The notes beneath the pieces were generated by a model. That model searched no databases. It was not told the DNA's origin and saw nothing but the letters and a program-made list of their open reading frames with translations. From Bacillus sp. (in: firmicutes) (GTDB taxonomy: Bacteria > Bacillota > Bacilli > Bacillales > Cytobacillaceae), in the NCBI GenBank assembly GCA_003457145.1, contig DMSR01000305.1, forward strand, positions 1 through 11,204: 11,204 bases of DNA, given 5' to 3'. Below are positions 1 through 7,145 of the stretch, in pieces. The translations under genes and the position numbers were made by a program. Each line of letters starts with the position of its first letter. Position 1 is the first letter of the stretch.

Positions 1-411
1 GATGACATCCTTTACATCATTCGTTGAAAAGATGCCTTTAAGTCTTAGAAGTGATCGTAACTGCTCCATTTCCAGTTTGGCTTTTTCTAGATTATCAATG
101 ATAATTTTTCCATCTTCGATAAGATACTCTGCTTTACCTTTTAATATTGGCCTAAGTTTGTCTGACTTTTGAGTGGTTTTCTCGACAATGAATATTAATA
201 TCGCCCAGACGGCTATACCAAAGACCATTTCAAAAATGGAAGAGGGGGATTTAGAAAAGAGATTCTCTTCCATCAGTCCCCCTAACACGAGCGCATAAAC
301 AAAATCAAACGGGGTCACCTGGGACATTTCTTTCTTTCCCAGAAACCTGGTGACAATAACAAGGGAAGCAAGTCCGATCACCAATTTTAGTACAAGTAAA
401 AGATAAATCAA
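1..411 (-). CDS. DUF421 (YetF-family) membrane protein, 5' part only
   Basis: This is the first 137 codons of a gene that runs off the left edge; its C-terminus is not in the window. The protein begins MIYLLLVLKLVIGL and shows hydrophobic segments at about residues 3-21, 34-48 and 58-78. A short soluble part follows, with the DUF421-type run YLIEDGKIIIDNLEKAKL (105-113 is its core) and LLRLKGIFSTNDVKDVI. Three helices followed by a small cytosolic alpha/beta domain is the family layout; full members have roughly 220 residues. The start is TTG. A TGA lies two codons upstream in frame, and a GGAG stands nine bases before the TTG, so no other start is likely. The biochemical role of the family is unclear; some DUF421 proteins of Bacillus are linked to the spore membrane. 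It follows the F0-like operon in the same direction, but a terminator separates them. Confidence 0.85.
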   Translation of the reverse strand, partial: MIYLLLVLKLVIGLASLVIVTRFLGKKEMSQVTPFDFVYALVLGGLMEENLFSKSPSSIFEMVFGIAVWAILIFIVEKTTQKSDKLRPILKGKAEYLIEDGKIIIDNLEKAKLEMEQLRSLLRLKGIFSTNDVKDVI

Positions 412-557
412 TTTCCATCACTCCAATCGAAGTATTAGCTTTCAATCCCCAGATAAATATCAGGCGAAACAGGGAGATGCTGGATGTCGATATAATTTTC
501 CAGCAGACGAAGTAGTGACAGTGTGAATCATAGGCGGTTCCATTAAGCTAAACTCGT

Positions 558-586
558 AAAAAACAGGCCCCGTTTTATAGGACCTG
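558..586 (-). terminator. Rho-independent terminator of the F0-like operon
   Basis: On the minus strand the RNA reads CAGGTCC, a nine-base loop, GGGCCTG, then six T. This is a seven-pair stem with one G-U pair. It begins four bases past the TAA of the last gene of the operon, so it should end that transcript before the DUF421 gene. Confidence 0.85.
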
Positions 587-589
587 CTT

Positions 590-1540
590 TTACTGTTCAT
601 TGCTCTTTTTCTTTGGCTTAATATGTGTTACCAGTCCATCGTAATTGGTTATATAAAGTTCGATTTCAGGCTGGAAATCGAGGCAATGTGCCTGCATGAG
701 CTGGTAATAATTGACCCTGTTAAGGGGGTCGTATTGAAGCATTGGATATTGCTTATGTTCCTTTACATAGCTGTCAACAGCTTTTTGGACTTTATCGAGC
801 ACTCTAGGGATCTCTTTGTCCTCCTCTTCAAAAATATCATATGTTTCTTTTGACATATAAAAATTGCGTGATGGAATCCCTTTTAACGTGGATGCAAGCT
901 GTTCAAAATCAATGCTGTTATCGTCTTTGACAAGTATGGTCCGGTAAACTCCCTTTGGCAATTGTTCGGAAAAGGAACGAATTGCCTTTCGTACCTCTTC
1001 GATCGTTACCTCGATAATAGGCCAGGCCTTGACCTCAGTCTTATTAATTGTCTTTTTTTGTTTTTCAATATTTTTTCTGGTTCCCATGTGCTTATATATC
1101 AAAAGGTAGCTTGCAGTCCCTCCAATGCCCATGCCGCCAAGCACACCTGTAATTGTAAATAAAGGAAAAATATCCATAGTATTGTCAAGAGATGTCCCAA
1201 GCTTAAAGCCACCGAAGATTGCGAAGGCAAAGGTGATGCCAACCATAATGTTTAAACTGAGCATCTGGACCAGGAAGTTTGTAAAGTCCTGCCAGCTAGA
1301 GCTATGGTCTTGATTTGCCTTCAGATATTTATTCACATCCTTTCTGATATTTTCCGATACATTATATTCAATAAAAAACTTTTCGAGCGATTCAAGCGCT
1401 GCAACCGGATCACTCTTTAAAATATAAGTAGCCTTTTGAAAGCTGCCTTTATAATAATGGATATAGAACCACTTTGTTTCATTTGTCAGTTCTAGTTTTT
1501 CTGAAACTTTATCATGGTTTTTAACAAATGTTTTTTTCAT
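590..1540 (-). CDS. Membrane protein with AtpZ/AtpI-like core and a C-terminal cytosolic domain
   Basis: The protein has 316 residues. Two membrane helices (about 92-113 and 125-148) carry the pattern GGFKLGTSLDN then FPLFTITGVLGGMGIG. This matches the AtpZ/AtpI family, whose genes usually head atp operons and which is tied to c-ring assembly and Mg/Ca uptake. A basic stretch after helix 2 (KHMGTRKNIEKQKK) puts both ends in the cytosol. The first 85 residues form a soluble domain I do not recognise. Residues about 175-310 form a second soluble domain, with FYMSKETYDIFEEEDKEIP and a closing LYITNYDGLVTHIKPKKK. I think this is the DUF3939 family, but from memory and with low certainty. Normal AtpZ proteins are under 100 residues, so this is a large expansion. 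The start overlaps the b-type stop as ATGA, and its AAGGAG lies inside the b-type gene, so translation is coupled. Its role is probably tied to the a and b subunits; no enzymatic function is visible. Confidence 0.8.
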   Translation of the reverse strand: MKKTFVKNHDKVSEKLELTNETKWFYIHYYKGSFQKATYILKSDPVAALESLEKFFIEYNVSENIRKDVNKYLKANQDHSSSWQDFTNFLVQMLSLNIMVGITFAFAIFGGFKLGTSLDNTMDIFPLFTITGVLGGMGIGGTASYLLIYKHMGTRKNIEKQKKTINKTEVKAWPIIEVTIEEVRKAIRSFSEQLPKGVYRTILVKDDNSIDFEQLASTLKGIPSRNFYMSKETYDIFEEEDKEIPRVLDKVQKAVDSYVKEHKQYPMLQYDPLNRVNYYQLMQAHCLDFQPEIELYITNYDGLVTHIKPKKKSNEQ

Positions 1541-1908
1541 TTTTGAGACACGCTCCTTCTCGATTTTAAATCCTCACGAGCCTGAGAGCGAATCTTGTTG
1601 GCATCTTTTCTGGCATCCTGTAAAATGGCATCTGCCTGCTGCTGAGTTTTAAGCATAAGTTCTTTTGCCTCAAGTCTGGCTTTCGCAGCTGCGGCCTGCT
1701 GGTCATATAGCAGTCTTTCTGCATCCATTCGGGTTTTTTCAGCAATCTGCAGCTGATTATCAATTGTTTGCTGTCTTTTCTCCATGGCATTGACCAATTT
1801 TGTAAAGAAAAACCGCTTCAATAAAAATACTAGTATTGTGAATAACACTGCCTGATAGACCATTGTTCCTAACGAAACAGGTATCCCAAATATCTCAAAG
1901 TCTCCCAT
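1537..1908 (-). CDS. atpF: Short F0 subunit b-like protein (AtpF family)
   Basis: The protein has 123 residues. One membrane helix (about 13-34) is followed by a basic hinge, NAMEKRQQTIDNQL, then a long charged, alanine-rich helix to residue 119. This is the layout of subunit b, the peripheral stalk of the F-type ATP synthase. In the family, b has about 160-175 residues and its last 30-40 bind subunit delta; that part is absent here. No continuation of the b sequence appears in other frames past the TGA, so this does not look like a recent frameshift. The gene starts 15 bases after the subunit a stop, with AAGGAG directly behind that stop, and overlaps the next gene by four bases. In standard operons subunit c lies between a and b; here it is missing. 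It probably forms an a-b membrane subcomplex but could not hold F1 in the usual way. Confidence 0.85.
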   Translation of the reverse strand: MGDFEIFGIPVSLGTMVYQAVLFTILVFLLKRFFFTKLVNAMEKRQQTIDNQLQIAEKTRMDAERLLYDQQAAAAKARLEAKELMLKTQQQADAILQDARKDANKIRSQAREDLKSRRSVSQK

Positions 1909-1923
1909 TGTTTCTCAACTCCT

Positions 1924-2981
<1,058 letters not shown>

Positions 2982-5354
2982 ATGGATATTCCCCGTATTT
3001 ATATATTCGATTTTAATAATGTCGCATTGACAATCGTATTTTCAATCATTTCATCAATAATGGCGATAGAATTCAGCCGGCAGGTCAAAAAGAAAGTCGA
3101 GCATAAAAGGCGCAGCCTGATTTTATATTCATTAATATTGGCCCTGACATTTTGGCTGACTCACTTATTTGTGATTATCTCTGCGGGTGTGCCCTTTTCG
3201 ACAAGCAATTATGTTGTTTACTTTATTTTATTTTTTATCATTTGTGCGGTCGGTTCTTATGCAGCCTTAAATATGGCTCAGATGGATATAGCCAATACAT
3301 CGCAGTATGTGTTTACCAGCGTTTTAATTGGCAGCAGTATCATGGCGGCTGATTATGCTGGTTTTTCTATTATATTTAAAGATACAGTGGATGTTCAGCC
3401 ATTGTTATTTGTTTTTTCTTACATCGTAATTTTAGGTACTTCCTTTTCCTTGTTAAGATTTCTAATGCAAATAACGAACGAAGATATTTACGATTTCGTA
3501 AAAAAGTGGATATATGTTGGTTGTGTTTTTGGTGGCATAGCCCTGGCAGGCATTCCTTATATGGTGTTAACATCCATGGTTATACCGATGGATGGTCCAC
3601 TTGAACATGTTTATCTTGCTCCTTTTATTTTTATGGCGATTGCAAATCTAGTGTTCATGCTCGTTCCGGACTTGTTTGGGGAAAGATTGATCATGAAAAA
3701 TGTCCAATCCCATTTATCCTTGTTCAGTCATAATCCAGATGCTGTTTTCAGGGTGGATTTAGAAGGGAATATCCTTCATATCAATAAACAGGCTGAGGAG
3801 TTGACAGGATACACCGCAAATGAGCTAGTTGGTCTCCATTTCAATCAATTGATCGGCGATATCGGAATAGAGATGAAAATCAGGAAATATTTTATAAGCG
3901 TCCTAAGCGGTGAAACAAATGTGATTGAAACTTCGATTATGAGAGCAGACCAGACATCAGCGGATGTTAGGATCACTGCTGTAAGAATTATCGTCAAAAA
4001 TAATACCGTTGGTGTTTTTGGTATTGTCAGAGATATTACAGAAAAGAAGAAAGCGGAGAAGCTGATTGAATTCCTGGCCTATCATGACGAACTTACTAAT
4101 TTGCCTAATAGGCGAAATTTAGAAAAAGCGATGACAGGCTTTTTTAACCGTAATCGCAGCTTTTCTTTGATTTACCTTGATTTTGATCGATTTAAAAGAA
4201 TCAATGATACCTTTGGGCATTCTTTTGGAGATAAAGTATTAAAACTTATAGGGGAGAAACTAACTGATGTCGTGACAGAAAACTGTATGGTCGCAAGAAT
4301 AGGCGGCGATGAATTTGCGATTCTTGCCTCAGAAAAATGTCAGCCGGAAACCATTGCAAGAGATATTGTAAAAGCCTTTCAGTCACCAATCCATGCAGAG
4401 GGAATGGAATTCCTCATAACAGCAAGTATTGGGATTTCGAGTTTTCCTAATGACACAAATGACCTTGAATTGTTATTGAAGTATGCAGATATGGCGATGT
4501 ACAGGGCGAAGGAAAACGGAGCAAATCATTATTTGTTCTTTAATCAAAGCATGGTTGACCAAAGTCTGAACAAATTCGAACTTGAGAACGATCTGAGGAA
4601 TGCAATCAATACTAACGTCCTGACCGTGTTTTATCAGCCAAAATATAACACCTCGACAAATGAAATAACGGGAGCAGAAGCATTGGCAAGATGGGAACAT
4701 CCACTGCATGGGATGGTCCCGCCAGGTGTCTTTATTCCTATAGCTGAAGAAGCAAATTTAATTGTTCCCCTTGAAAGATTGATCATTCGACAGGTGTTTG
4801 AACAGCTTTTAAAGTGGCAAAACCTAGGAATTGACGTGCCCCGCACATCTATTAATATATCAATTATCCATTTTTATCAGGAAGATTTCGTTAAATTTAT
4901 GGAACAAACGCTTAAGGAGTACAATTTGTATGGAGAACTGATTGAAATTGAAGTGACTGAGAGTATTATGATTAAAAAGGAAGACAGTATAAATGCTCAA
5001 TTGCAGGCTTTAAGGAAAATTGGAATTGAAGTAAGTATCGATGACTTTGGGACAGGATATAGTTCATTGAGCTATTTAAGTAAGCTTTCCGTCGACCGGT
5101 TGAAAATTGATCAAAGCTTTATATCACATTCGCAGGAAAATCGGGAAATCATCTCAACAATCGTCTCAATGGCAAATAATTTGAAGCTGAAAGTAATTGC
5201 AGAAGGTGTAGAGACAGAATCGCAGCTCACCTTGCTGAAATCGCTTGGCTGTCTCGAAGTCCAGGGATATTTATATTCTCCCCCCCTGCCTTCAGGGGAG
5301 TATGAGGATATATTGAACAAGGTCAGGCAATTAACTTTTCTGGCTTCTGATTAA
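2982..5354 (+). CDS. MHYT-like sensor diguanylate cyclase/phosphodiesterase (7TM-PAS-GGDEF-EAL)
   Basis: From the ATG at 2982 the protein has 790 residues, the layout and length of B. subtilis YkoW. Seven hydrophobic helices fill residues 1-230. A PAS domain (about 245-355) begins with NPDAVFRVDLEGNILHINKQ. The GGDEF domain (about 365-520) has the intact motif RIGGDEF at 439-445 and should make c-di-GMP. The inhibitory RxxD site before it is replaced by TENC. The EAL domain (about 535-785) has E566-A-L, INIS, EVTES, D687-D-F-G-T-G, KID at 708-710 and EGVE at 741-744, so the phosphodiesterase residues look complete. The membrane part has MHYT topology, but its signature motifs are degraded (WLTHLF, AADYAG, GIPYMV), so metal or gas sensing is doubtful. 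The start at 2982 follows AGGGG four bases upstream; in-frame TTG 2952 and ATG 2961 lack a good site. No terminator follows before the next promoter. Confidence 0.93.
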   Translation: MDIPRIYIFDFNNVALTIVFSIISSIMAIEFSRQVKKKVEHKRRSLILYSLILALTFWLTHLFVIISAGVPFSTSNYVVYFILFFIICAVGSYAALNMAQMDIANTSQYVFTSVLIGSSIMAADYAGFSIIFKDTVDVQPLLFVFSYIVILGTSFSLLRFLMQITNEDIYDFVKKWIYVGCVFGGIALAGIPYMVLTSMVIPMDGPLEHVYLAPFIFMAIANLVFMLVPDLFGERLIMKNVQSHLSLFSHNPDAVFRVDLEGNILHINKQAEELTGYTANELVGLHFNQLIGDIGIEMKIRKYFISVLSGETNVIETSIMRADQTSADVRITAVRIIVKNNTVGVFGIVRDITEKKKAEKLIEFLAYHDELTNLPNRRNLEKAMTGFFNRNRSFSLIYLDFDRFKRINDTFGHSFGDKVLKLIGEKLTDVVTENCMVARIGGDEFAILASEKCQPETIARDIVKAFQSPIHAEGMEFLITASIGISSFPNDTNDLELLLKYADMAMYRAKENGANHYLFFNQSMVDQSLNKFELENDLRNAINTNVLTVFYQPKYNTSTNEITGAEALARWEHPLHGMVPPGVFIPIAEEANLIVPLERLIIRQVFEQLLKWQNLGIDVPRTSINISIIHFYQEDFVKFMEQTLKEYNLYGELIEIEVTESIMIKKEDSINAQLQALRKIGIEVSIDDFGTGYSSLSYLSKLSVDRLKIDQSFISHSQENREIISTIVSMANNLKLKVIAEGVETESQLTLLKSLGCLEVQGYLYSPPLPSGEYEDILNKVRQLTFLASD

Positions 5355-5371
5355 GAAAGCAACTTACCGCT

Positions 5372-5400
5372 TTGACTGCCCATTTTAATTATGTTACTAT
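5372..5400 (+). promoter_or_regulatory. Extended -10 sigma-A promoter of the guanidine riboswitch unit
   Basis: TTGACT at 5372-5377 is followed by a 17-base spacer and TACTAT at 5395-5400, with the TGn extension (TGT, 5392-5394). Predicted transcription begins near 5407, just before the riboswitch aptamer. It lies 17 bases behind the stop of the c-di-GMP gene. Confidence 0.75.
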
Positions 5401-5407
5401 TCCAATT

Positions 5408-5529
5408 ATGAAAAGTCCTCTAGGGTTCCGCAGCTTGCTGGCCTGGTCCAAGAGAGGGCGCACAGAAACATCTGTGTACACGGAGGGATAAAAACCCGGG
5501 AGATATCTAATGATATCCCCGGGTTTTTT
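5408..5529 (+). promoter_or_regulatory. Guanidine-I (ykkC class) riboswitch
   Basis: The conserved aptamer blocks are present in the right order: CTAGGGTTCCG at 5420-5430, GGTCCAAGAGAGGGC at about 5445-5459, and ACACGGAGGGATAAAAACCC then GGGAGAT up to 5504. A variable hairpin (CACAGAAACATCTGTG) fills the usual variable arm. The 3' aptamer strand is also the first arm of a strong terminator. Guanidine binding should therefore keep the terminator from forming and turn on the exporter gene behind it. This fits the known behaviour of the class, and the downstream gene is the expected one. Confidence 0.95.
5491..5529 (+). terminator. Expression-platform terminator of the guanidine riboswitch
   Basis: CCCGGG (5495-5500), a bulged A and GATATC (5502-5507) pair with GATATC (5512-5517) and CCCGGG (5518-5523) around a TAAT loop. 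Six T follow. Its 5' arm overlaps the end of the aptamer, so the two folds exclude each other. It would also stop read-through from the c-di-GMP gene. Confidence 0.92.
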
Positions 5530-5553
5530 AATGAAAAGGAGGAAATTAAAAAC

Positions 5554-5877
5554 ATGGCATGGGTTTTTTTAGTCATTGCAGGAATTTTCGAAGTTGTGTG
5601 GGCTATTGGTTTAAAGTATACGGAGGGATTCACAAAGCTTTATCCTTCAATTGTTACAGTTGTGGGAATGGCTATTAGCTTTTATTTTCTATCACTGGCG
5701 GTTAAAACACTTCCAATTGGCTCGGCATATGCGATCTGGACAGGAATTGGAGCTTTAGGAGCAGTTATTTTGGGCATGATCTTGTTTGGTGAACCGAGAA
5801 ACTTTTTAAGGATTATGTTTGTCGCATTCATCTTAATTGGGATTATAGGCTTGAAAGCAACGTCTGGAAGCAATTAG
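5554..5877 (+). CDS. gdx: Guanidinium exporter Gdx (SugE-type SMR transporter)
   Basis: The protein has 107 residues and four membrane helices, the size of small multidrug resistance proteins, which act as dual-topology dimers and exchange a cation for protons. Glu13 in GIFEVVWAIGLKYTEGF is the substrate and proton-binding residue of the family. The Trp three positions later and the run AIWTGIGALGAV are typical of the Gdx/SugE branch rather than the EmrE/QacC drug pumps. An AAGGAGG stands 11 bases before the ATG. The guanidine-I riboswitch directly upstream makes guanidinium the expected substrate. Only one SMR gene is present, which fits a homodimer, unlike the paired ykkC-ykkD of B. subtilis. 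No clear terminator follows in the next 157 bases. Confidence 0.96.
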   Translation: MAWVFLVIAGIFEVVWAIGLKYTEGFTKLYPSIVTVVGMAISFYFLSLAVKTLPIGSAYAIWTGIGALGAVILGMILFGEPRNFLRIMFVAFILIGIIGLKATSGSN

Positions 5878-5952
5878 AGAGGTTCGTTTTTTAAAAAAAA
5901 TATTAGTAAGTATAGGTTCAACCTCTAGGAGATAGCAATCACATAAATGCCA

Positions 5953-5995
5953 ATTTGGGTTTTCAGTTGCATAAATATCCCAAATATATTATCAT
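5953..5995 (+). promoter_or_regulatory. Candidate padR promoter with a 7-bp inverted repeat
   Basis: TTGCAT (5967-5972) and TATCAT (5990-5995) are 17 bases apart, a plausible sigma-A promoter. A perfect inverted repeat, ATTTGGG (5953-5959) and CCCAAAT (5979-5985), brackets the -35 box and enters the spacer, where a repressor could block polymerase. A second perfect TATAAT lies at 6002-6007 but has no -35 partner. The repressor could be PadR itself; this is inference. Confidence 0.4.
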
Positions 5996-6034
5996 TTCAT
6001 ATATAATACCTTTTAATTCTAGGTAGGTGAAAAA

Positions 6035-6376
6035 ATGTTTAATCGAGAACTTTTGAAAGGCAGTACTTCACTTGTACTGCTTCAGCTTTTGAACGAACGG
6101 GATATGTATGGCTACGAACTTGTCAAAGAGCTTGATAAACGCAGTGACCACAGCTTGCAAGTTAAGGAAGGCACATTGTATCCAGCTCTTCATAAACTTG
6201 AAAAACAAGAATACATCGAATTCTACTGGCAAGACCAACAAAAAGGCCCGGCGCGAAAATATTATCAGATTACGGATGCAGGCAGAGCTGTGCTATTAGA
6301 GAAGACAAAAGAGTGGCAGCAATTTGTGAGCGTAATGAACAAGGTGATTAGGAGATCTGGTAATGACCCAATATAA
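6035..6376 (+). CDS. PadR-family transcriptional regulator
   Basis: The protein has 113 residues, typical of the short (subfamily 2) PadR proteins, which are winged-helix dimers and mostly repressors responding to small molecules or cell-envelope stress. The signature [24 protein letters not shown] begins at residue 6. [21 protein letters not shown] is the recognition-helix region, and [17 protein letters not shown] is the wing. The ribosome binding site is AGGTAGGTG close to the ATG. The last 14 bases overlap the start of a HAAS/DUF1700-like membrane protein gene, a pairing common in Firmicutes and a sign of joint expression. It probably controls its own operon and possibly the DUF4173 gene behind it. 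The inducer cannot be read from the sequence. Confidence 0.95.
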   Translation: MFNRELLKGSTSLVLLQLLNERDMYGYELVKELDKRSDHSLQVKEGTLYPALHKLEKQEYIEFYWQDQQKGPARKYYQITDAGRAVLLEKTKEWQQFVSVMNKVIRRSGNDPI

Positions 6377-7004
6377 GTCAGAGTTCCTCAATCAGCTTGA
6401 TGTGCATTTAGGCCGCCACCCTGAAAAAGATCAAATCCTAACTGAATATGAGACCCACATCACCGAAATGCTGGAGGAACTCTCGGACAGGAACGAAGGA
6501 AAAGAAGATATTATGGCAGAGCTGTATGGCAGGTTAGGAAGCCCGGAAGAAATTGCCGCTAGCTGGCATGAAGAATGGTCTTTGACTCCAAGAAAGACAC
6601 AATGGCTGTTCATTATGGCGAATCTTGTGTTTTTTACTGGCGGGTCCTTGCTTACCTTAATCCACAATCTTTTTGATTTTCCATGGGTTAGTGTCATTTG
6701 GAACAGTCTCACCTCCATACCTGCTGTGATTATCTTGTTATATCTAGTGTTCTGGGCGTTGCTCGGATATGAAATCGGTAAAGGGTTTGGCCATAAGGGC
6801 AGAAGCCTGTTAAAAAAGACATTTGTTCTATCCATTTTGCCAAATATCATTTTAATGAATCTTACACTGTTCAATATCATTCCGCATGACTGGTTTCAGC
6901 CTTTACTTAGCCATTCCTTCATTGGACTATGCATTCTGTTCACCGCTCTTCTGTATCCGATTTGCTGGGCAGGTTACAGATGGGGAAGAAGAGCCTCGGT
7001 TTGA
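6363..7004 (+). CDS. HAAS/DUF1700-like membrane protein partnered with PadR
   Basis: The protein has 213 residues. The first 75 form an alpha-helical cytosolic domain of HAAS/DUF1700 type: [19 protein letters not shown], a helix [12 protein letters not shown], and [11 protein letters not shown], the common end of this domain. Four membrane helices follow at about 82-102, 112-134, 152-172 and 184-204. Genes of this kind lie behind PadR regulators in many Firmicutes, and the domain is thought to link the regulator with membrane signals; no enzymatic motif is visible. The ATG at 6363 has AGGAGA seven bases upstream and overlaps the padR end by 14 bases. A T-rich stretch follows the stop but no real hairpin, so read-through into the next gene is possible. 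Confidence 0.85.
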   Translation: MTQYKSEFLNQLDVHLGRHPEKDQILTEYETHITEMLEELSDRNEGKEDIMAELYGRLGSPEEIAASWHEEWSLTPRKTQWLFIMANLVFFTGGSLLTLIHNLFDFPWVSVIWNSLTSIPAVIILLYLVFWALLGYEIGKGFGHKGRSLLKKTFVLSILPNIILMNLTLFNIIPHDWFQPLLSHSFIGLCILFTALLYPICWAGYRWGRRASV

Positions 7005-7099
7005 ATTTTTTTTGCTAGTATACCTAGTAATTCTTTGTATAGGGAGTAATAAAGTAACTAAGGAAGAAAACATTCCACAAAACTGTATTTTTTTACATA

Positions 7100-7122
7100 T
7101 ATACATAGTAAAACTATGTATA
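7100..7122. promoter_or_regulatory. Perfect 9-bp dyad before the DUF4173 gene, candidate operator
   Basis: TATACATAG (7100-7108), five bases, then CTATGTATA (7114-7122). The dyad ends eight bases before the AGGAG of the downstream gene, so it lies at the likely transcription start or in the leader. Its size suits a dimeric repressor such as the PadR encoded upstream. No confident -35/-10 pair was found next to it. Confidence 0.55.
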
Positions 7123-7145
7123 AAAATTTAAGGAGTGGTGCATCC

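Noticed and set aside
478..505. TGCTGG / CCAGCA hairpin before DUF421
   Set aside because: Six pairs with a 16-base loop and no promoter or terminator context; probably chance.
5878..5930. AGAGGTT and AACCTCT repeat after gdx as a terminator
   Set aside because: The arms are too far apart and the T-run lies between them rather than behind the stem.
6431..6880. Antisense 149-codon ORF inside the HAAS gene
   Set aside because: It is fully covered by a recognised gene, lacks its own ribosome binding context, and its product resembles nothing known.
7116..7145. ATG at 7116 as start of the DUF4173 protein
   Set aside because: It lies in the right arm of the palindrome and has no ribosome binding site; 7146 has AGGAG at a usual distance.
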